The translations under genes were made by a program, and so were the position numbers. Shown here piece by piece: positions 17,147 through 26,228 of a stretch of 64,000 nucleotides of DNA. The first letter of the stretch is position 1, and the number at the start of each line of letters is the position of its first letter. Source of the stretch: Halioglobus maricola (GTDB taxonomy: Bacteria > Pseudomonadota > Gammaproteobacteria > Pseudomonadales > Halieaceae); contig NZ_CP036422.1 in assembly GCF_009388985.1 (NCBI RefSeq), positions 3,300,501 through 3,364,500 of the forward strand, written 5' to 3'. Under the pieces are notes generated by a model that did not search any database, was not told the DNA's origin, and saw nothing but the letters and a program-made list of their open reading frames with translations.

Positions 17147-18064
17147 TCAGTCCAATTCCATAAACGCCAGAATTTGCTGCAGCGTCTCTTCCGGATGCAC
17201 CGCAAAGGCTGCTACATGCGCCCCCCAATCTTTCCTCCATGCCAATTCCGGGTGCGAGGGTTCTATCCCAGGAGCCTCCCAGTAATCCACAAGCGTGTTT
17301 TCAGATCCAAAAGCGCGGGCATACGAAGCGAGAGTGACAGGATCTGAAGGATCCACAATCAGCAAGGTAGGCGTTGTAATTGAGTTTCGATAACTGAAGG
17401 GTTGCTTTTCCTGCCCAGTAGCATCGAAGAAAGTCACTGCAGACCAGATGGACAAAGCAAACGTGGCGGGGGGAACGCCGGTCTCTGCCGCAGCGCCCCG
17501 CGCCAAGGCGCTGTCGGTATCGAGTAGTGGGTCGAGGAGGATCAGGCCTTCAACGGCCTCAAAATCAGCTTCGGCGTAGATCAGTGTGGCGCCACCCATG
17601 GAAATACCCATGGCGTACAGTGGCACTTCGGGTGCCTCGGTTTTGGCCCATTGCAGGGCTGCCAATGCGTCATACCTCTCGGCCCGCCCAAGTTTCAAGC
17701 CGTTCCCGTCATTGTCGGATCTCCCATGATTACGAAGATCGATGGCCAGCACTGATATCCCCTTTTCGACCAGCGCCTGGTAGAAGCTCAGCGCTTTAAA
17801 GAAAGAGGAGTTTCTGTCAGAGCTCCCGCCGTGGATAAACACCAATGTCGCCTTGGCCCTGGGCGCTGGAATCCACCAGCCTGAAAGTGCCAGCGGCTGA
17901 TCGGAGGGCGAGAGCGTTATCTCTTTGAAGTCCAGGTCGTAGTCCGCCGGCGACTCTCCGTTGATGATGTGCGGTGGGTATAGCAAGGCCTTCGGCACAG
18001 CCACAAGAAAGCCATACGCCAAACCGGCGACGACAAAAAGGAGAATGAATTTCAGTATTTTCAC
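17147..18064 (-). CDS. membrane-anchored alpha/beta hydrolase
   Basis: 305 residues, GTG start at 18064. A hydrophobic N-terminal segment (residues 4-24) probably anchors it to the inner membrane. Then FIHGGSSDRNSS (near 76), DLRNHGRSD, the nucleophile GISMG (153-157, Ser155), Asp in VDPSDPV and a C-terminal histidine in WGAHVAAF complete the triad. Similar to uncharacterised serine hydrolases of the BAAT/YqkD type. It lies next to the b561 remnant and is followed upstream by the sterol-desaturase-family gene. The activity is probably esterase or thioesterase; no substrate can be named. Confidence 0.82.
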   Translation of the reverse strand: MKILKFILLFVVAGLAYGFLVAVPKALLYPPHIINGESPADYDLDFKEITLSPSDQPLALSGWWIPAPRAKATLVFIHGGSSDRNSSFFKALSFYQALVEKGISVLAIDLRNHGRSDNDGNGLKLGRAERYDALAALQWAKTEAPEVPLYAMGISMGGATLIYAEADFEAVEGLILLDPLLDTDSALARGAAAETGVPPATFALSIWSAVTFFDATGQEKQPFSYRNSITTPTLLIVDPSDPVTLASYARAFGSENTLVDYWEAPGIEPSHPELAWRKDWGAHVAAFAVHPEETLQQILAFMELD

Positions 18065-18168
18065 GAAGAAACCGAATTGCAGTGGGTAAGGTATTCTAGC
18101 GTATGCTTGGACAGAAACTCCCCAGTATTCCTAAAGAGCCACCACCTGACACCACCCCTTTCTATTTA

Positions 18169-19065
18169 TCAGTCCAAAGCTTGGCGCAACGTTTTCGCTC
18201 TTCTATCTGGGCCGTCATGACTCCAACCGGGCGCGTACACCAGATACCTCAACTTGTCTCGCCAAAGATTGGCCCGCTTCACATCCCTGATAATCGACTG
18301 ATATTCATGCAACAGCACGTGCAGGGGGCGCTGCGACTCCAGGTTGTGCGTTAAACCATAAACGGGTGGTTCATCAGACATCTCCTTGGAAAAGGTACCC
18401 AACAACCTATCCCAAATAATCAGTGTGCCAGCGTGATTGCAATCGAGGTAACGCACATTGGATGCATGATGCACACGGTGATGAGACGGCGAATTGAACA
18501 CAAACTCAATTGGTGCAGGCAGGCGTTTCACCAATTCAGTGTGCAACCAGAACTGGTAAAAGAGACTAATGCTCATCATGGTGAACACCATTAGCGCGTC
18601 GAATCCCAGCAGAGGCAGAGGAAGCCAAAATAGATACTTGTGAACGCGCTCACCCACACCCTGTCGCAAAGCGGTGGCGAAATTCATCTTGATAGCTGAA
18701 TGATGATTGACGTGGCCCGCCCAGAACCAGCGCACCTCATGGTTAGCTCGATGCATGCAGTAGTAGGTGAAGTCATCGAGAACAAAAAGCAAAGCCCAGG
18801 CCCACCATTGGCGGCCGACAACATCCTTAAGGGGGCTCATTTCGTGCAGATAGAAGAACACGTAGAATGCAGCGAATTTTGGCAGGAGGTCTGCAACAAC
18901 GACATAAATCATCATCCAAAAAGACGCTATGGTGTCGCTCTTATCGTGCAAATCCAGCTTGTTGCGGCGAGCGTAGATGAGCTCCAGCAGGAACGCGAGC
19001 AGAAAGATCGGCAGGAACCAGTAGATGAGATCATCCTGCTTATACTGTTCCAAGATTTCATTCAT
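18169..19065 (-). CDS. sterol desaturase/fatty acid hydroxylase family membrane protein
   Basis: 298 residues from the ATG at 19065, preceded by GGGG; the upstream extension to 19089 is unlikely. Four or more membrane segments and the di-iron histidine clusters are present: HRANHEVRWFWAGHVNHHS and SPSHHRVHHASN, with a final DWNH-like DCNHAGTLIIWDRLLGTF. Members use a non-haem di-iron centre and O2 to hydroxylate or desaturate lipids. It lies on the same strand as the hydrolase at 17147 with a 104-bp gap. Could modify a membrane lipid; substrate unknown. Confidence 0.88.
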   Translation of the reverse strand: MNEILEQYKQDDLIYWFLPIFLLAFLLELIYARRNKLDLHDKSDTIASFWMMIYVVVADLLPKFAAFYVFFYLHEMSPLKDVVGRQWWAWALLFVLDDFTYYCMHRANHEVRWFWAGHVNHHSAIKMNFATALRQGVGERVHKYLFWLPLPLLGFDALMVFTMMSISLFYQFWLHTELVKRLPAPIEFVFNSPSHHRVHHASNVRYLDCNHAGTLIIWDRLLGTFSKEMSDEPPVYGLTHNLESQRPLHVLLHEYQSIIRDVKRANLWRDKLRYLVYAPGWSHDGPDRRAKTLRQALD

Positions 19066-19175
19066 CAGTGAACCCCGAATTTTGAGCAAAACTGTAGCTG
19101 AAATGCGACATCCCGATCAAGCTGATGACTCAACATCTATCGGCTACGCTCAACCTGCACTCTAAAGCCGGCTCT

Positions 19176-19382
19176 CTAGCCAGGCCGATATTCCAACAAG
19201 TCGCCAGGCTGACATTCCAGGTATTCACAGATTGCGGTAAGGGTTTCAAACCGCACACCCTTTACCTTGCCGCGTTTAAGCAACGACAGGTTTGCCTCGG
19301 TGATCCCGATCGCTTGCGCCAGTTCCTTGGAGCTCATTTTGCGCTGGGCGAGTACAACATCGAGATTGACGATAATGGGCAT
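19176..19382 (-). CDS. Cro/CI-type (XRE) small transcriptional regulator
   Basis: 68 residues, essentially one helix-turn-helix domain: SSKELAQAIGITEANLSLLKRG followed by RFETLTAICEYLECQPGDLL. This is the YozG/XRE type that is typically encoded right after a DUF2975 membrane protein. Here the stop of the DUF2975 gene and this ATG overlap by one base (TGATG), so the two are translationally coupled. It probably represses its own operon; an inverted repeat TTGCA-6-TGCAA upstream of the operon is a candidate site. Confidence 0.88.
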   Translation of the reverse strand: MPIIVNLDVVLAQRKMSSKELAQAIGITEANLSLLKRGKVKGVRFETLTAICEYLECQPGDLLEYRPG

Positions 19383-19894
19383 CAGACGAAACTCTCGTTT
19401 TCTTCCTTGATACCTTGAGCCCGCTTCAGGATATGCACGATGAGAAGCAATACCATCAGCTCGGTCAATGTACCTAAATCGAGCGTGAGTGCTGCGTCAA
19501 CCTCGTCACCCCCGCTGGCCGCCAGCGATGCGAACACCGGCAGGAGCAGGTTGTAAAAGAAGCTGATGACTTTCAGCCAGACCAGCCAGAGATAACAGAC
19601 CATGACATCGTCTGTGAAGAACCGTCCCATCTGGTAGGCGCCGAACAGGCGTTGCAGCCAGTAGACACCCAGCAGGAACAGAACAGCAACAGGTGCAACC
19701 AGCAGCGAAGCTGCCGTCGTGGAAACTTCGCCGGCTTCCACCTGCGCCGCCAACTGGTCGTCGCCAAGCGTCACCCACGATTGCCCCTCAGTGATAATAG
19801 CCAGCCCCACTGCCGCGGTAATCGTCAAGCCAACAGCGATGACCAGGTAGCGAAATACCTTGCTGATGCCCTGAATTCTTTTGCTTGATGCCAT
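19382..19894 (-). CDS. DUF2975 four-helix membrane protein
   Basis: 170 residues from the ATG at 19894, supported by GAGG eight bases upstream; a further ATG at 19942 would add 16 residues. Four hydrophobic segments are visible, around residues 14-38, 68-88, 104-130 and 146-160, with acidic connecting loops. This is the DUF2975 pattern; the function is unknown. Always-paired XRE regulator follows with overlap. The pair may sense a membrane condition and alter transcription. Confidence 0.8.
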   Translation of the reverse strand: MASSKRIQGISKVFRYLVIAVGLTITAAVGLAIITEGQSWVTLGDDQLAAQVEAGEVSTTAASLLVAPVAVLFLLGVYWLQRLFGAYQMGRFFTDDVMVCYLWLVWLKVISFFYNLLLPVFASLAASGGDEVDAALTLDLGTLTELMVLLLIVHILKRAQGIKEENESFV

Positions 19895-19926
19895 CACCGG
19901 CGCCTCTATTGCTGAAGAGTACAGTT

Positions 19927-19942
19927 TTGCATATATCTGCAA
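19927..19942. promoter_or_regulatory. inverted repeat upstream of the DUF2975-XRE operon
   Basis: TTGCATATATCTGCAA has perfect 5-base arms, TTGCA and TGCAA, around a 6-base AT-rich centre. It lies about 33 bp upstream of the DUF2975 ATG, next to a very AT-rich stretch. A plausible operator for the small XRE regulator; not proven. Confidence 0.35.
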
Positions 19943-20022
19943 GGAAATAAATTATTATTGTTTTACGATAATTAATTACTGTACTATCCCGCTGAAGCCC
20001 ATCGAGACGAAGGAACAGAGAC

Positions 20023-21324
20023 ATGCATGACAAGCCCTTTAGCCCCACCACCCATATCAGGGTGCTGCTGGCAGCCCTCCTTTGCAGCCTGGCAACAGGA
20101 TGTGAACTCGTCACCATGGCCCGCTTCAGCTACGACAATGCCACGGCACCTCACAGCTGGCACAATGGTACGGGTACCACCACAGTTCCATTCTCTCTGG
20201 TCGACAACCACATTATTCTGCCGGTGCGCGTGAACGACAGCGCGCCACTGAACTTCGTGCTCGACAGCGGAGCCGCTGCCTCGGTGCTGATCGACAGTCG
20301 TGGCTCGCGGGCGCTCAAGTTACAGCCCAGCTCAACGATAACGGTTTCGGGTGTGGGCAATGGACCAGACCCGACCGCAGCCGTCATCCGGGACACTACG
20401 CTCGGTGTTGGTAGCCTGGAGATGGAAGAGCAATCACTGATTCACCTACCTCTTGAGGCCATACCGTTCTTCCGCGAATTGGATGACGCGTACTTCGATG
20501 GTGTCATCGGAGCGCCTTTTTTCTCGCGTTTCCTCGTTGCCATCGACTACGGCCGCATGGAGATCAGTTTTAGCGAACCCGGCTATTTCAGTGAACCCGG
20601 CGACGAGGAACAGCAACAGCCCGGCGCAGGCTGGCAATCAGTGCCGCTGGAAATCATCTCGGGTGTACCCTATCTGCACACCAGAGTGAGCAACGATAAT
20701 GGCACGCCAGTAGACGTGATGTTATTGGCAGATACCGGCGCCCGCGGGACGGTGTCGCTCACGCCGGCAACGCATGCAGAGCTCGAGCCACCCCGCTACT
20801 ACTACTCTGAAGTGGGCCAGGGCCTATCGGGCGATGTCATCAGCCGTGTGACCATGGCGCCATCGCTCACTCTGGCCAACTATCAACTGGGCCATCTCCC
20901 GGTGAGCTACGACATTGACGGGGGCGAACAGGAAGCCGGTAGCAACGGCATCCTTGGCAACGAGATACTGCGTCGTTTCAACCTCGTTTTCGACTACAGC
21001 AGTGATCGCCTCTACCTACAGCCCAATGATAACTTCAGCGACTCTCTCGAAGCCGATCGCAGCGGCCTGCAAGTCCGGCCGCATACAGCTGGAGCCATCG
21101 TGAGAAAGGTTGCAGGAGACTCGACCGCCTCCAAAAGCGGCCTGGCCGAGGGCGATATCATCACGTCGTTCGACGGCATTGCGGTCACGCCCACCACGAT
21201 CGCGGGACTGAAACGCGCCCTGACAAGCCACGCAGCGGCGATCCACCTCTGCTGGACTGCCGCTTCGCTAAACCATTGCGAGGATGTCGCGCTGGCACCG
21301 CGAATGTCGCAGCATGAGACCTGA
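20023..21324 (+). CDS. lipoprotein retropepsin-like aspartic protease with PDZ domain
   Basis: 433 residues, ATG with AAGGA upstream. The signal peptide ends in the lipobox LATGC (Cys27). Two aspartic-protease-type halves follow: DSGAAAS (residues 81-87) with FDGVIGAPFF near 158, and ADTGARG (Asp237-Gly239) with GILGNEILRRF near 305. A C-terminal PDZ domain holds SKSGLAEGDIITSFDG. So a single chain carries both catalytic halves, then a peptide-binding domain, outside the cytoplasm. Function in protein processing or quality control is inferred. It is followed by two plus-strand genes, including the isomerase, but is not clearly in one operon. Confidence 0.83.
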   Translation: MHDKPFSPTTHIRVLLAALLCSLATGCELVTMARFSYDNATAPHSWHNGTGTTTVPFSLVDNHIILPVRVNDSAPLNFVLDSGAAASVLIDSRGSRALKLQPSSTITVSGVGNGPDPTAAVIRDTTLGVGSLEMEEQSLIHLPLEAIPFFRELDDAYFDGVIGAPFFSRFLVAIDYGRMEISFSEPGYFSEPGDEEQQQPGAGWQSVPLEIISGVPYLHTRVSNDNGTPVDVMLLADTGARGTVSLTPATHAELEPPRYYYSEVGQGLSGDVISRVTMAPSLTLANYQLGHLPVSYDIDGGEQEAGSNGILGNEILRRFNLVFDYSSDRLYLQPNDNFSDSLEADRSGLQVRPHTAGAIVRKVAGDSTASKSGLAEGDIITSFDGIAVTPTTIAGLKRALTSHAAAIHLCWTAASLNHCEDVALAPRMSQHET

Positions 21325-21373
21325 AAGTGCGCTATGGTTAACCCGATCCGATAGCGAGTACGGCGGGTAGGAA

Positions 21374-21721
21374 TTGTCCAGGCATCCCGAGCATGACCCC
21401 GACGAAGAACACGAGTTCCCCAAGCTTCATCGCGATGAGGAGCTCGACCACGACGGCGTCGAACAGGTGGTAATTGAGCGCTTTGTTCACTATCGACTCC
21501 ATTTTCTGTTAAAGGTAAAACAGGAAATGGACGACGGTAAAACACTCACCGAAGGTGAGTTAGAATTGATGATACGCATGATCCCGCGAGCCCAGAGGGT
21601 TAGTCACCTCGTCTATGACCACCCGGAGCTCAGTGTACTGGCGGCCAAGCTTATCGATTTGGTCCACGGCATTACCAGCGAGGCGCTGGAAAATGCTACA
21701 GGCAACAGTGGCTCGCGCTGA
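21374..21721 (+). CDS. hypothetical protein, acidic N-terminus
   Basis: 115 residues with a TTG start at 21374, preceded by GTAGGA; no ATG occurs before residue 47. The first 30 residues are rich in Asp, Glu and His (HPEHDPDEEHEFPKLHRDEE). The rest is predicted helical with no signal peptide or membrane segment. I do not recognise a family. It lies 49 bp after the protease and 48 bp before the cis/trans isomerase gene on the same strand, so it may be cotranscribed with it. The codon composition resembles its neighbours, which supports a real gene. Confidence 0.6.
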   Translation: MSRHPEHDPDEEHEFPKLHRDEELDHDGVEQVVIERFVHYRLHFLLKVKQEMDDGKTLTEGELELMIRMIPRAQRVSHLVYDHPELSVLAAKLIDLVHGITSEALENATGNSGSR

Positions 21722-21769
21722 AGTCTCCCCACCGGGGAACCCGAAGTTATCTTGGAAGAAACGTTACCT

Positions 21770-24031
21770 ATGCCTCAACTGACCACCTACTTTGCCACCC
21801 TCCTGCTCGCCAGCGTCTTCTCTACTACCGCAAAGGCGGCCAGCGATCCCGCCGCCGCAGAACGCGTTCTCGAGCAACGCTGCATCGTTTGCCACGGCTG
21901 TTATGACGCACCTTGTCAGCTAAAGCTGGAGGCCAATGAGGGCCTGGTTCGCGGTGGCACCCTGGCCCCGATATACGACGGGACTCGCCTGCGCGCGGCC
22001 GATCTGACCCGGCTATTCGATGACGCCCAATCTGAGCAAGAGTGGCGAGCCAAGGGTTTTCACCCCGTTATCGACAGAGAAGCCCCCGAACAAGGGGTGA
22101 TGTATCGTCTACTGGAGCTAAAGCAGGAAAACCCCCTGCCCACGAATGAAGATCTGACTCGCGACTTTGATTTTTCACTCTATCGCGACCAGACCTGCCC
22201 AACTCAGGAAGAGTTCGATAGCTACGCCCGGGAACATCCTCTGTGGGGCATGCCCTACGGACTACCGGGATTAAACCAGGATGAACACAACACCCTGATT
22301 TCATGGCTGGAGGAAGGCGCACCCGCGGCTTCAATGGATGCTCTGTCCGCGCAGCAGCAGGCTACTTTGCAGCACTGGGAGACTTTTCTTAATACGGATG
22401 ACAAACGCTCACAACTCGTTGCGCGCTATCTGTACGAGCACCTCTTCCTGGCCAGCCTCTATCTGGAAGTAGAAGAGCAGCCAGCCTGGTTTCGCCTGAT
22501 TCGCTCGCGCACTGGCCCTGGACAGCCGATAGATGTGATCGCCACCCGCCGGCCCTACGACGACCCGGGTGCCGGACATTTCTATTATCGCTTGCAGCGC
22601 ATGCCCACAGCTCCATTGGCAAAAACACACATGCCCTACCGCCTGGACCAGGCGCGGCTCGAAGAGTACCGGGAACTTTTTCTGGGTGATCCCTGGCAGC
22701 TCGATACTCTTCCCGGCTTCGACGCCGCCACCACCTCGAACCCCTTCAAGCGATTTGAGGCAATCCCTGTTGCAGCCCGCTACCGCTTCCTGTTGGGTGA
22801 AGCTCAATTCACCATCATGAACTTCATCAAAGGCCCGGTCTGCCGCGGCCAGATAGCGCTCAATGTTATCGACGACCATTTCTGGGTGATGTTTGCCAAT
22901 CCGGACAAATTGGATCCGGTAGAAGATGCGAATTTTCTCGCGCGTGAAATGGACAACCTGTACCTGCCGGAACCACGCACCGGCACATTGCTGGACCTGC
23001 TCAGCTGGCGCAAATACGCCAAGGCAAACAGAAGCTATCATGAGGCCAGGGCACAATATATCGAGAAAGAGCTGAACCGCGACGAGCGGAAATTGGATCT
23101 CGACGCTATCTGGGATGGGGACGGAAACAACGCCAACGCAGCTCTGACGATCTTCAGACACTTTGACACAGCGTCCGTGGTGAAAGGCTTTGTTGGCGAA
23201 ACACCGAAAACAGCCTGGGTGATCAGCTACCCGCTGCTGGAGAAAATCCACTACCTGCTTGCAGCCGGCTTCGATGTCTATGGCGCTGTAGCCCACCAGT
23301 TAGAGTCGAGGCTGTATATGGACTTCCTGCGGATGGAGGGCGAATTCAATTTTTTGATGTACCTGCCCGCCGACGAACGACCCAAGCTCTGGAATTACTG
23401 GTATCGCGACGCGCCGCACGGGGCCAGAAAATATTTTGACGACAGCAGCGAGTTGAGCGCAAGGCCATCAGATATTGAATTCCAGACCAGCGACCCAAAG
23501 AACGAGCTGCTGCAAACCTTGCGCGGGCGTATCCATGGCGCCACCGCCAAGCGCTACGATTACCACTCCCAGGCGTCTAGCGTCACCACCGAGGCGCTGC
23601 GTAAACTGGAACTCGCCACAGGCGCACACAACAGTTTTCTGCCCCAGGTCAGTTTTCTCAACGTGATTAGTGAACAACGTGATGAAGCCTATACGCTGAT
23701 AGCCAACTCGGGCTACAGCAATATCGCGCAGCTGTTCAAGGAACAAAAACGACGCATCCCTGCGGAGGACTCATTGACCGTAGTAAGCGGATTTATTGGC
23801 GCCTATCCCAACTACTTTTTCCAGGTGAACGAAAAGCAAATTCCACTGTTCGCAGCCGAGGTACAGGCCATGGAATCCCTTGGTGACCTCGCCGAATTGA
23901 AAGCACGCTACGGTGTGCGACGCGATGTGCCGTGGTTCTGGCACTTGAGCGACAAGCTACATCGCATATCGCGGGAACAGGATGGGATTGAGTTCGGCTT
24001 GTTTGACTACAACCGATACGCGGCGCAGTAG
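21770..24031 (+). CDS. cti: fatty acid cis/trans isomerase
   Basis: 753 residues from the ATG at 21770, which puts a clean signal peptide (to about residue 23, TTAKA) at the start; GGAAG lies upstream. The mature protein begins with a c-type haem site, CIVCH (Cys38, Cys41, His42), the hallmark of periplasmic Cti. Length and domain pattern match the Pseudomonas and Vibrio enzymes. Cti converts cis- to trans-unsaturated acyl chains in membrane phospholipids in response to solvents or heat, giving quick rigidity. That fits an organism exposed to hydrophobic chemicals. Usually constitutive and controlled by substrate access rather than transcription. Confidence 0.9.
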   Translation: MPQLTTYFATLLLASVFSTTAKAASDPAAAERVLEQRCIVCHGCYDAPCQLKLEANEGLVRGGTLAPIYDGTRLRAADLTRLFDDAQSEQEWRAKGFHPVIDREAPEQGVMYRLLELKQENPLPTNEDLTRDFDFSLYRDQTCPTQEEFDSYAREHPLWGMPYGLPGLNQDEHNTLISWLEEGAPAASMDALSAQQQATLQHWETFLNTDDKRSQLVARYLYEHLFLASLYLEVEEQPAWFRLIRSRTGPGQPIDVIATRRPYDDPGAGHFYYRLQRMPTAPLAKTHMPYRLDQARLEEYRELFLGDPWQLDTLPGFDAATTSNPFKRFEAIPVAARYRFLLGEAQFTIMNFIKGPVCRGQIALNVIDDHFWVMFANPDKLDPVEDANFLAREMDNLYLPEPRTGTLLDLLSWRKYAKANRSYHEARAQYIEKELNRDERKLDLDAIWDGDGNNANAALTIFRHFDTASVVKGFVGETPKTAWVISYPLLEKIHYLLAAGFDVYGAVAHQLESRLYMDFLRMEGEFNFLMYLPADERPKLWNYWYRDAPHGARKYFDDSSELSARPSDIEFQTSDPKNELLQTLRGRIHGATAKRYDYHSQASSVTTEALRKLELATGAHNSFLPQVSFLNVISEQRDEAYTLIANSGYSNIAQLFKEQKRRIPAEDSLTVVSGFIGAYPNYFFQVNEKQIPLFAAEVQAMESLGDLAELKARYGVRRDVPWFWHLSDKLHRISREQDGIEFGLFDYNRYAAQ

Positions 24032-24062
24032 CGGCCACTGCGGCGCCAATGGCACTGTTTCA

Positions 24063-25043
24063 CTAGAGAGCCGCTGGCCGAAAGTTCAACTGCAAGCCCA
24101 CAAACGCACTTGAACCGAAGTCCAGATCAGGCTCTTCCACCTCGCTGTCTTCCAGGCGAAGCCCTCGCAAGCCACCATAGCCCGCGCGGGCTCCCAGCCA
24201 GAAGCTGCCAGCCAGGCGATACTCGACGCCTAGGCCCACATCCCAGCCGTCGAGATTGACAGCAACATTCTGCGACTCACTATCAACTGACCAGGACGCT
24301 CCTGAGGGCGAAACGCCCAGCCGCACCATCCACCGATCATTGGGCGCGTACAGGATAGCCGGCCAGGGCATCACCGCGCTGATCGTCCAGCTCTCGTCAA
24401 TCGTCCAGGACGCTCCCAGGTAGGGAATATAAAAATCGTCACCAGAACCGCCAACGTCTGCGTAGAGCCCAAAAGCCCACCACAACGTATCGCTTTGCAC
24501 ATAGCGCGCGAAGGCGCCTCCCAGATACTGCCAGTCCCAGTCACTGCCGGGCATATCGCTGTCGTGCCCTAGCGGCATCACAAAGGCAGCGGTCTGCCAC
24601 TCGGGATTCACCTGGCGAATCCACCCGACTGGCAGGCCGATACTGGTCACTCCTACATCGTCACGGCCATCTGAGAAACTGAAGTCAGAGCGGCTGACAT
24701 ACTCGCCGACAAACACAGCATCTCGTTTACCCAAGAGAAAAGGCACAGCCGCCATTTGCGAGAAGCGATCAACATCGTACTTAAGAGAATCTTTCCCCTC
24801 GGCCTCTATCTCTATGTCGCTATAGTGGGTACCTGTGAGGAAGGCGATAGGCGGAAACGGAACGTGAGAGATGCCCCGCTGAAACCGGAAGTCACTGCTC
24901 TCAAACGCATTGATTGTCTGCTGAACGAATCCAGGGTTCTCCTCACTGGCCTGGGCTGGGTTAAACAGAACTTGCGCTGACACCAGCCCCAGTATCGCAG
25001 TCGTCCTAATCGCGCTCGTAAGCCAGCGGAACCCTGAATTCAT
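24063..25043 (-). CDS. predicted outer-membrane beta-barrel protein (DUF6268-like)
   Basis: 326 residues from the ATG at 25043, with AAAGAG upstream; a TTG at 25067 is a weaker start. A signal peptide ends near AQA (about residue 32). The rest shows alternating strands with aromatic girdle residues, WRGY-like WDVGLGVEYRLAG and a final LQLNFRP. Alternating short strands with Asp-Asp turns suggest a small beta-barrel. I recognise only a general resemblance to the DUF6268 group. It precedes another barrel-like gene on the same strand by 13 bp, so the two form an operon with the 25081 gene upstream. Confidence 0.6.
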   Translation of the reverse strand: MNSGFRWLTSAIRTTAILGLVSAQVLFNPAQASEENPGFVQQTINAFESSDFRFQRGISHVPFPPIAFLTGTHYSDIEIEAEGKDSLKYDVDRFSQMAAVPFLLGKRDAVFVGEYVSRSDFSFSDGRDDVGVTSIGLPVGWIRQVNPEWQTAAFVMPLGHDSDMPGSDWDWQYLGGAFARYVQSDTLWWAFGLYADVGGSGDDFYIPYLGASWTIDESWTISAVMPWPAILYAPNDRWMVRLGVSPSGASWSVDSESQNVAVNLDGWDVGLGVEYRLAGSFWLGARAGYGGLRGLRLEDSEVEEPDLDFGSSAFVGLQLNFRPAAL

Positions 25044-25080
25044 AGCTAGTCTCTTTAGTAACTTCAAATTTCGCTCGTGG

Positions 25081-26073
25081 CTAGAACTTGGTCACGATCT
25101 TCAAAAACAGGGTATCCCCTTCAGGGCGACGTTCTACACCCGATTCGTGTAGCCACTTGAATGACGCAACGGTACTGACCCCGGCCACATCACCGACCCA
25201 CGAAACCACCGGCCCAATACCGAGCGATTTGGCTTTGAAGTCACCATAATTGGCGCCATCGCCACTATCGCCTGTGATCTGCTTGTACCAGAAACCGGTG
25301 AGTCCAGCGCCCCCGAGCCCGCCCCACAGCGGGAAATGCTGGGAGGCCGTCACCTCAAGGTGCGCCTGGGTGCCAGACTCATAATCCGTTTTGTCATTTT
25401 CTTCATTGAACGTGGCCCCCAGGAACGCCGAAAACTCGCGTCCGCTTTTCGGGTTCAGGTAGACCATGGCAGCAGTGGGCTCGATGCTCCAGTAGTTCTT
25501 ACCTGTATTGGCCAGTTGGCCTACCTCGTAGTCGCCGGTGGGCGCATATAGGCCGACGCGAAAGTTGTAGTTGAGCGCGGGGCTCACGTTGTAATTCAGC
25601 ATCAGGGGAAACAACAGTACGTCGCCGAGGCCAGAGTCACTATCGCTACGGCGAACCGTTCGCTGTTGCGGGTCGGCGGGCACACGAACGTCCGCCTCGA
25701 CCTCTATATCTACGAAGGGCACTGTGATGGCAGCGGCATAGCTCCAGCGTTCACCCAAATCAATGGGTGGGCGCCATACTCCAGTGAGACCTACCGCAAA
25801 CGAATCAACCTCCACATCAAGCGCGGCCAGCCCTGCCACCGGCACAGTGACATCGGAGTCGAACTCGCCCGCATAATCCAGCACATTCAGACGGAATATG
25901 ACTGTCTCCGAGGCAGGAATACCGTCTATGAAGGAAGACATGGAGCCGGGAAAATAGTGGCCACTGCCACCTTCTTCGGCGAGAGCTGACCCGGTAAACA
26001 GCGTGGTAATAGCCAGCGTCGCAAAGGTGCGCGATAGCATTGTCTGATAACTCGATTTCACTGAAAGCGACAT
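25081..26073 (-). CDS. outer-membrane transporter, MetA/SphA phenol-degradation type
   Basis: 330 residues. A signal peptide ends near ALA-EEGG. The mature part has the family pattern: YFPGSMSSFIDGIPA near the start, LGDVLLFPLMLNYN in the middle, then GLYAPTGDYEVGQLANTGKNYWSIEPTAA. This is the Phenol_MetA_deg/SphA group of outer-membrane beta-barrels, often found with aromatic- or solvent-degradation genes. Followed by the second barrel protein (13-bp gap). Probably a channel for hydrophobic compounds. The exact ligand is unknown. Confidence 0.82.
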   Translation of the reverse strand: MSLSVKSSYQTMLSRTFATLAITTLFTGSALAEEGGSGHYFPGSMSSFIDGIPASETVIFRLNVLDYAGEFDSDVTVPVAGLAALDVEVDSFAVGLTGVWRPPIDLGERWSYAAAITVPFVDIEVEADVRVPADPQQRTVRRSDSDSGLGDVLLFPLMLNYNVSPALNYNFRVGLYAPTGDYEVGQLANTGKNYWSIEPTAAMVYLNPKSGREFSAFLGATFNEENDKTDYESGTQAHLEVTASQHFPLWGGLGGAGLTGFWYKQITGDSGDGANYGDFKAKSLGIGPVVSWVGDVAGVSTVASFKWLHESGVERRPEGDTLFLKIVTKF

Positions 26074-26228
26074 CCAATACCCGAGGAATTAAGTCAGATA
26101 CTAGTCTAAACTGACCGGGACTTGCCAGACATTATCGCGATCAAATAGAGCGCTTACTGCAAAGCGAAATGCCTGGGCACAACTTAGCAATGGCTACTCT
26201 TTTTGAAAAACAGGCACGGAGACAAGTA

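Noticed and set aside
22409-23296. 295-residue minus-strand frame inside cti
   Set aside because: Antisense to a fully supported gene; no recognisable domain.
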